Below, piece after piece: positions 5,932 to 9,782 of a DNA stretch of 9,782 nucleotides. The stretch lies in assembly GCA_017539885.1 (NCBI GenBank), contig JAFYCC010000002.1, forward strand, positions 1 to 9,782, given 5' to 3'. A model generated the notes under the pieces. It searched no databases, was not told the DNA's origin, and saw nothing but the letters and a program-made list of their open reading frames with translations. The stretch's first letter is position 1. Each line of letters begins with the position of its first letter. A program made the translations under genes and the position numbers. This DNA is from Oscillospiraceae bacterium. Its GTDB lineage: Bacteria > Bacillota_A > Clostridia > Oscillospirales > Oscillospiraceae.

Positions 5932-7890
5932 ATGGGTACCTGGCATGAATACCTGAATTCCGAGGGAACGCCCCCGGAGTGGCCGTATCCGATCAAATTC
6001 GGCGAGGAGTCCGAGCTGGAAGCTGACGTGCTCGTACTAGGCGGCGGCATCGCGGGCTGCTGGGCTGCGATCAGCGCGGCGCGGACTGGCGTGAAGGTCG
6101 TTCTGATGGAGAAAGGCGACGTCAAGCGCAGCGGCGCGGGCGGACCCGGCTGCGACCACTGGTGCAACGTACCGGCCAACCCGCTCTCCCGCGTCGATCC
6201 GGATGACTGGGCGCAGCAGGAAGCAAAGGCTCTCGGTCGCTACAGCAACGGTATCGGCATCCAGATCCAGTGCCGCGAGGACTTTGACACGCTGCTGGAG
6301 ATGGAGCAGATGGGCGGAAAGATCCGCGACACGGACGACGAGTTCATCGGCGTCGAGGGCCGTGATGACAAGACCAAATTCATGGTCTCGCCACGGTATA
6401 CGAAGACTGCGGAGCTCGTGCCTCAGGGTTGGGACGCACCGGACTACAATCCGCCCGAGCAGCGTAAGAACACGGTCCTGCGTATCTGGGGCAGCACGTT
6501 CAAGCCCGTTCTGAAGAAAGAGTGCCTGCGTCTCGGCGTGAAGATCCTCGACCGTGTCATGGCGACGAGCCTGCTTAACGAGGGCGGCAAACAGGGCGCG
6601 CGTGTCGTCGGCGCTACCGGCATCAATGTGCGCACGGGCGAATTCATCATCGTCAAGGCAAAATCGACCATCATCGCGACTGCTGCAGCCGGCCAGATGT
6701 GGCATATGGACATGGAGCAGGGCGGCTATTCGACGATGTATTCCCGCAATGCCTCCGGCGACGGAACGGCGATGGCTTTCCGGGCCGGCGCTTCCGTCAC
6801 GATGATGGAGGGCAGCGGCCCCGTCCGCTTCTCCGGCGGACTCAGACACAAGTGGTACACCGGCGGCGCTGACGCCAGCTACGAGAACGTGCCGCTCGTC
6901 GACGCGGACAACAAAGTCCTGCCTGCGCCGACGCAGGGCTGGGCGGACGGCGGCACGATGCTGTCCCCGGATGTCAAAACCATTATGGCGCTTCGCGAAG
7001 GCGTCAAGACCGGCAAGTACAAGCTGCCTTTCTACGCTGATTTTGCCGGGATGAAGCCGGAAGAGAGTCATGCGACCTGGGATCTGATGCTTACGGAGGA
7101 GTCCACCACGAAAGTTATGGTCCAGACCATGCGCGACGGAGGATTCGACCCGCAGAAAGACCAGATCATGAACTACTCTCTCATGGAGTTCCAGGGCTCT
7201 CCGCAGTTCTGCCAGCCGAACGGCGGCGGCGGACTGATGGTCGACTGGGATCTTAAGTCGCCGACGCTTGACGGTCTCTACATTGCCGGAACGAGCATGT
7301 TCTCTCCCGGCGACCACAGCTATGCGGCTGCTACCGGCCGATATGCCGGCCGCAAGGCGGCGGCCTATGCCAAGTCCGTTTCCGCAGGCGAGGCATGCCG
7401 CGGACAGATTGACGCTGAGAAGGAGCGTGTACTTGCCCCCACAAAGCGCGATGGCGGCATCGAGTGGAAAGAACTGCACAACGGCCTGTGCCGGGTGATG
7501 CAGTATTTCGTCAGCGAGTGGAAGAGCGAGCTGCTTCTGGATATGGCGCTCGACGAGATCCGGAGGATCGAAGAGAACGCGGTGCCTCAGCTCTATGCGC
7601 TTGATCCGCACAAGCTGATGCGCTCGCTCGAGGATCTGAGCATGATCGAGTACGCGAAGATCCTCATCTACGCGATGAAAGAGCGCCGCCTTTCCAACTT
7701 CGGACTTCATATCTCACGTGTCGACTATCCGGAGAATGACGAGGCGGAAGCCAACAACTTCCTCGCGCTGCATCTGGAGGACGGCAAGGTTTGCTTCGAA
7801 CGCATCCCGCTTGACTACTGGGGCAACATGAAGGAAGGCTACGAGGCGCACAATAAGGATTATACCGGCGTATATACGCCGGCCAACTGA
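5932..7890 (+). CDS. FAD-dependent oxidoreductase, AprA/fumarate-reductase flavoprotein-like
   Basis: A 652-residue cytoplasmic flavoprotein of the fumarate reductase/succinate dehydrogenase/adenylylsulfate reductase alpha superfamily. The FAD Rossmann motif VLVLGGGIAGCWAA is at 33-46 with the ribose-binding Glu60; further FAD contacts are ASGDGTAMAFRAGA at 274-287 and GLYIAGTSMFSPGD at 448-461. The C-terminal helical domain contains GLHISRVDYPEND at 591-603, the place where relatives have their S-R-G-x-H-x-R-x-D-Y-P motif. There is no signal peptide, twin-arginine motif or membrane segment. An unusual cysteine pair, Cys74 and Cys78 (GPGCDHWCN), lies near the FAD site. AAGGAGG at 5918-5924 is seven bases before the ATG. 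The ferredoxin gene follows after 17 bases, as aprA is usually paired with aprB, so the two probably form a complex. The substrate is unknown; sulfate-pathway neighbours are absent, so a true APS reductase is unlikely. Confidence 0.85.
   Translation: MGTWHEYLNSEGTPPEWPYPIKFGEESELEADVLVLGGGIAGCWAAISAARTGVKVVLMEKGDVKRSGAGGPGCDHWCNVPANPLSRVDPDDWAQQEAKALGRYSNGIGIQIQCREDFDTLLEMEQMGGKIRDTDDEFIGVEGRDDKTKFMVSPRYTKTAELVPQGWDAPDYNPPEQRKNTVLRIWGSTFKPVLKKECLRLGVKILDRVMATSLLNEGGKQGARVVGATGINVRTGEFIIVKAKSTIIATAAAGQMWHMDMEQGGYSTMYSRNASGDGTAMAFRAGASVTMMEGSGPVRFSGGLRHKWYTGGADASYENVPLVDADNKVLPAPTQGWADGGTMLSPDVKTIMALREGVKTGKYKLPFYADFAGMKPEESHATWDLMLTEESTTKVMVQTMRDGGFDPQKDQIMNYSLMEFQGSPQFCQPNGGGGLMVDWDLKSPTLDGLYIAGTSMFSPGDHSYAAATGRYAGRKAAAYAKSVSAGEACRGQIDAEKERVLAPTKRDGGIEWKELHNGLCRVMQYFVSEWKSELLLDMALDEIRRIEENAVPQLYALDPHKLMRSLEDLSMIEYAKILIYAMKERRLSNFGLHISRVDYPENDEAEANNFLALHLEDGKVCFERIPLDYWGNMKEGYEAHNKDYTGVYTPAN
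7865..7882. repeat. Perfect 18-base palindrome at the end of the flavoprotein gene
   Basis: CCGGCGTATATACGCCGG reads the same on both strands. It covers codons for the last residues of the flavoprotein and ends six bases before its stop codon, twelve bases before the ferredoxin ribosome site. In RNA it can fold as a 7-bp GC-rich stem with an AUAU loop. A role in translational coupling or mRNA processing is inference. Confidence 0.75.
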
Positions 7891-7907
7891 GCAGGGAGGG
7901 GAACATC

Positions 7908-8201
7908 ATGGAGAAGAAAGTTTACGCGATCCCGAACGTGCAGACCCCGAGCATGCCGGTACGGATCAACCCGGAGAAGTGCGTCGGCTGCAACACCTGT
8001 GTGGAAACCTGCCAGATCGACGTTTTCATCCCCAACCCGAAGAAGGGCGAGCCGCCCATCATCCTGCATCCTGAGGAGTGTTGGTACTGCGGCTGCTGTG
8101 CCTGCGACTGCCCGACCGGCGCGATGGCCTTCAACTGGCCTCTCCCCATGAAGCCGCGCTGGAGAAGAAAAGAGACCGGCGAGGTCATCCAGCTGAAGTA
8201 A
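7908..8201 (+). CDS. 2x[4Fe-4S] ferredoxin, AprB-like electron-transfer subunit
   Basis: A 97-residue protein with two [4Fe-4S] cluster motifs. Cluster I is C25-x2-C28-x2-C31-x3-C35 in KCVGCNTCVETC, and cluster II is C58-x2-C61-x2-C64-x3-C68-P in ECWYCGCCACDCP; Cys63 and Cys66 are extra. After cluster II comes a basic tail with KPRWRRKETGE. Size, the insertion between the clusters (IPNPKKGEPPIILHPEEC) and pairing with an AprA-like protein match the beta subunit of adenylylsulfate reductase and its unnamed relatives. It should pass low-potential electrons to or from the flavoprotein in the cytoplasm. GGGAGGGG at 7894-7901 is a strong ribosome site, and the gene follows the flavoprotein stop by 17 bases. 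A general ferredoxin serving other partners remains possible. Confidence 0.92.
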   Translation: MEKKVYAIPNVQTPSMPVRINPEKCVGCNTCVETCQIDVFIPNPKKGEPPIILHPEECWYCGCCACDCPTGAMAFNWPLPMKPRWRRKETGEVIQLK

Positions 8202-8215
8202 GCAGGGTGATCGTC

Positions 8216-8258
8216 TGCTTTGCGGCTGTCCCGGTGTTATCGGGACAGCCGCAAAGCA
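8216..8258 (+). other. Intercistronic 18-bp perfect hairpin without a U tail
   Basis: TGCTTTGCGGCTGTCCCG at 8216-8233 is the exact reverse complement of 8241-8258, with a seven-base loop GTGTTAT. No T run follows on either strand, so it does not look like an intrinsic terminator. It lies 14 bases after the ferredoxin stop and 26 bases before the UroD-like ribosome site. Such hairpins usually protect the upstream mRNA from 3' decay or mark a processing site, giving unequal expression within an operon. Confidence 0.85.
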
Positions 8259-8299
8259 CGAAAGCAAGCATTCAGTTATCGATCGGAGGCAAACGAACC

Positions 8300-9379
8300 T
8301 TGAAATACGAAAGACGCCCCTATCATGATCCGAGCGTAAAAACGCTCGTTAAGCCCGGCTGGGGCGGAAGACCCGGCACAGAGCTGCCGATTCCGGAATT
8401 CCCGATCTCCAGCAAGGAGAATTTCCGCCGGCTTGCAGAGCATAAGGATCCGCTCTGGATCACAAACACCGGTGTCGAGGCCAGCCTCGGCATGCTCTTT
8501 ATGGTCACCGGCATGCCCGATGCGAACTTTGCCAGTCGCGAGAGACATGATTTCGTCGACGCATTCGGCGCCACGTGGACCTACGTTCCTGAAGCGGGCG
8601 GCCCGATGCTCAAGCCCGGCACACAGTTCATGGACGATATCACAGAGTGGGAAAGGAAAGTCAAGTTTCCAAACCTGAACGACTATCCCATTCAGGAAAA
8701 GTGTGAGTGGTGGCTCAAGGCGATGTACAGCCCTGAGAAGATCTGCCATGTCAATATCGGCCTGGGTTGCACGGAACGGCTCGTCGCACTCATGGGCGGC
8801 TATCAGGACGCCATGATCGCAATGGCCACGGAACCGGAGGCGGTACGCGACTTTCTTGAGGCGTTTGTGGACTATAAGAGCAGCCTGGTGGACAAGCTCT
8901 GCGAGTATCTGCCTATCGATTTCATTACCTATCACGACGACTGGGGAACTGAGCGTGACACGTTCTTCAGCGAATCGATGATGGAATCCATGGTCTTCGA
9001 ACCCACAAAGAGGCTTTTCGGACATATCCACGACAAAGGAATCGTGATCCAGCAGCACAGCTGCGGCAGGATCGGCCGCTTCATCCCGTACATGATCGAA
9101 GCGGGCGTAGACTTCATTCAGATACAGGAGCGCGCGAACGACGTGCCCGCTTATAAGGAAAAGTGGGGAGACAAGATCGGCTTCGAGGTCCCCATCCGTC
9201 CGGCGGCGACCGACCGTGAGAGCGTTCTTCGCAGCGTTCGCGAAGCCGTGGATACCTATGCGAAGAGCGGCGGCGTTTTCTGTACGATCACCACCCCCGA
9301 CCCGGAGGTCCTCTGGGATGCGACTGAGGAACTGTACTGCTACAGCCGTGAGAAATACGACGAGGAGCAGGGAAGATAA
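8300..9379 (+). CDS. UroD-family protein, MtaA/CmuA-like corrinoid methyltransferase homologue
   Basis: A 359-residue protein of the uroporphyrinogen decarboxylase superfamily, in the branch whose characterised members (MtaA, MtbA, CmuA) move methyl groups between corrinoid proteins and thiols rather than decarboxylate porphyrins. Visible marks are the HSCG motif at 253-256 (His253, Cys255), the H-x-C zinc site of MtaA-type enzymes, with Cys328 in GGVFCTITTPDPE as the probable third ligand. DDWGTERDTFFSES at 213-226 and AGVDFIQIQE at 268-277 are also typical of the branch. The start is the UUG at 8300, ten bases after GGAGG at 8285-8289; no ATG is suitably placed, and an upstream extension would overlap the ferredoxin gene. 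The gene follows the ferredoxin and a hairpin, and a cobalamin riboswitch lies 90 bases downstream, in keeping with corrinoid chemistry. The methyl donor and corrinoid partner are not in the window. Confidence 0.85.
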   Translation: MKYERRPYHDPSVKTLVKPGWGGRPGTELPIPEFPISSKENFRRLAEHKDPLWITNTGVEASLGMLFMVTGMPDANFASRERHDFVDAFGATWTYVPEAGGPMLKPGTQFMDDITEWERKVKFPNLNDYPIQEKCEWWLKAMYSPEKICHVNIGLGCTERLVALMGGYQDAMIAMATEPEAVRDFLEAFVDYKSSLVDKLCEYLPIDFITYHDDWGTERDTFFSESMMESMVFEPTKRLFGHIHDKGIVIQQHSCGRIGRFIPYMIEAGVDFIQIQERANDVPAYKEKWGDKIGFEVPIRPAATDRESVLRSVREAVDTYAKSGGVFCTITTPDPEVLWDATEELYCYSREKYDEEQGR

Positions 9380-9398
9380 GAAAGCTTCCGCAGAATCC

Positions 9399-9455
9399 CG
9401 CAACTGAGCTCGAATTGCTATTGACATTATAATACAGTTGCGATAATATCGAGCT
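9399..9455. repeat. Interleaved inverted repeats across the riboswitch promoter
   Basis: CGCAACTG at 9399-9406 is the exact reverse complement of 9435-9442, and AGCTCGA at 9407-9413 is the exact reverse complement of 9449-9455. The order is A-B-A'-B', so the two pairings cross. They straddle the -35 and overlap the -10 of the promoter at 9421-9449. They could be protein-binding half-sites or, in read-through RNA, alternative or pseudoknotted stems. Confidence 0.6.
9421..9449 (+). promoter_or_regulatory. Promoter ahead of the cobalamin riboswitch
   Basis: TTGACA at 9421-9426 is a perfect -35 and lies 17 bases before TAATAT at 9444-9449 (4 of 6). The predicted start near 9456 is a few bases before the riboswitch. 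A perfect TATAAT also occurs at 9428-9433 but has no acceptable -35 at its proper distance. No terminator is seen between the UroD-like gene and this point, so read-through from upstream is also possible. Confidence 0.58.
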
Positions 9456-9469
9456 GCGAAAAAATTAAA

Positions 9470-9663
9470 CACGCATGAGTGCCGGCCGTCTGTCGAGGGC
9501 GGCGGAGAATAGGGAATCCGGTGTGAATCCGGAACGGTACCGCCACTGTGAGCGCGGAGACCGTACACGCGACGAGAGTCAGTCATTGGGGTAACCTGAG
9601 AAGACGGTGTACGGAACGATGATGCGCGAGTCAGGAGACCTGCTCAAGCGTCGTATCGGCGTG
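9470..9663 (+). promoter_or_regulatory. Adenosylcobalamin-type riboswitch
   Basis: A cobalamin aptamer that binds a B12 coenzyme and controls the gene to its right. The core GGGAATCCGGTGTGAATCCGG at 9512-9532, then CCGCCACTGT at 9540-9549, and the B12 box GAGTCAGGAGACCTGCTC at 9628-9645 are all in the expected order. CACGC at 9470-9474 can close the element with GCGTG at 9659-9663, and a peripheral stem pairs CCGTACAC at 9561-9568 with GTGTACGG at 9607-9614. An intrinsic terminator follows at 9708-9744, so regulation is probably by premature termination when cobalamin is plentiful. Outer boundaries are estimated. Confidence 0.93.
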
Positions 9664-9707
9664 CGCTCCCGGTTCTGGAGTCGCTGCCAGTGTTCTGTGG
9701 AAAAACG

Positions 9708-9744
9708 GCCGCGGAAGGAAATCCTTCCGCGGCTATTTTTATTT
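9708..9744 (+). terminator. Riboswitch expression-platform terminator
   Basis: GCCGCGGAAGG at 9708-9718 pairs perfectly with CCTTCCGCGGC at 9723-9733 around an AAAT loop and is followed by TATTTTTATTT. It lies 45 bases after the aptamer and before the ribosome site of the next gene. This is the layout of transcription-terminating cobalamin riboswitches. I could not identify the antiterminator pairing by eye. Confidence 0.9.
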
Positions 9745-9749
9745 GCTGA

Positions 9750-9765
9750 CTCCCGGTAACGGGAG
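9750..9765 (+). other. Small GUAA-loop hairpin in the leader
   Basis: CTCCCG at 9750-9755 pairs with CGGGAG at 9760-9765 around GTAA, a stable GNRA tetraloop. It stands between the riboswitch terminator and the ribosome site. An upstream copy of CTCCCG at 9666-9671, just after the aptamer, could pair with the same 3' arm, so it may take part in switching. Confidence 0.6.
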
Positions 9766-9772
9766 AGATTAC

Positions 9773-9778
9773 AGGAGG
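9773..9778 (+). promoter_or_regulatory. Ribosome site of a gene beyond the right edge
   Basis: A perfect AGGAGG ends four bases before the window edge, so a start codon is expected within a few bases outside. This gene is the target of the cobalamin riboswitch and probably concerns cobalamin uptake, synthesis or corrinoid-dependent metabolism. None of its coding sequence is visible. Confidence 0.8.
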
Positions 9779-9782
9779 AGAA

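Noticed and set aside
6037..7710. Minus-strand open frame of 557 codons opposite the flavoprotein
   Set aside because: Same composition artefact; the plus strand carries clear FAD motifs throughout.
5932..8201. Genuine APS reductase (aprAB)
   Set aside because: Fold and pairing are similar, but no sulfate adenylyltransferase, Qmo or sulfite reductase genes are nearby and the N-terminal FAD region has a different Gly/Cys-rich sequence; kept as 'AprA/AprB-like'.
8078..8299. Longer N-terminus for the UroD-like gene
   Set aside because: It would overlap the ferredoxin gene by over 120 bases in another frame and cross the 18-bp hairpin; the family N-terminus starts after the GGAGG-TTG signal.
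8300..9379. Haem-pathway uroporphyrinogen decarboxylase (hemE)
   Set aside because: The HxC zinc motif and the DDWGT block belong to the corrinoid-methyltransferase branch, and there are no haem genes around it.
5892..9470. Shared AAAATTAAACA before the flavoprotein ribosome site and before the riboswitch
   Set aside because: An 11-base A-rich match seen twice is weak evidence; it may be chance in AT-rich leaders.
8276..9586. Minus-strand open frame of 436 codons opposite the UroD-like gene
   Set aside because: It runs through the riboswitch and promoter on the other strand, has no family resemblance, and lies opposite a gene with HSCG and DDWGT motifs.
1..9782. CRISPR array, tRNA or rRNA genes
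   Set aside because: No regularly spaced direct repeats, and no tRNA or rRNA signature sequences were seen on either strand.

Overview
The window reads as a chromosomal accessory/catabolic region of an anaerobic, Gram-positive-type bacterium, most likely a moderately high-GC member of the Clostridia. Strong AGGAGG-type ribosome sites, sigma-A-like promoters, U-tailed hairpin terminators, a standalone DUF3786 protein, a UGSC-family protein and a cobalamin riboswitch support this. The phylum call is inference; there is no rRNA or other marker gene.

Layout. (1) 1-274: the last 34 codons of an IS1182-type (DDE) transposase running in from the left edge, then two terminator-like hairpins. (2) 286-1191, minus strand: an alpha/beta-hydrolase esterase, transcribed divergently from everything that follows. 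(3) 1192-1402: divergent promoter region with a convincing -35/-10 pair for each direction and a dyad over the hydrolase -10. (4) 1403-5097: a tight three-gene operon of a two-domain UGSC-family protein, an aldo/keto reductase and an SMP-30/gluconolactonase-like protein, closed by a clear terminator at 5124-5161. (5) 5216-5848: a DUF3786 protein. (6) 5932-9379: an AprA/fumarate-reductase-like FAD protein, a small 2x[4Fe-4S] ferredoxin resembling AprB, and a UroD-family (MtaA/CmuA-like) corrinoid-methyltransferase homologue with a UUG start. An 18-bp perfect intercistronic hairpin lies between the last two. (7) 9380-9782: a promoter crossed by interleaved inverted repeats, an adenosylcobalamin-type riboswitch, its terminator, a small GUAA-loop hairpin and the ribosome site of a gene that begins just beyond the right edge.

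How the genes may work together (inference). The aldo/keto reductase plus SMP-30 pair suits oxidation of a sugar-like or hydroxylated substrate to a lactone, followed by lactone opening; the esterase could release the substrate. The flavoprotein/ferredoxin pair looks like a cytoplasmic two-subunit redox enzyme, and the UroD-like protein next to a cobalamin-controlled gene points to corrinoid methyl transfer. No transporter, regulator, corrinoid protein or primary methyltransferase is in the window, so substrate and pathway cannot be named. The most interesting unit is the flavoprotein-ferredoxin-UroD-riboswitch block together with the UGSC operon, a combination for which I recognise no named pathway.
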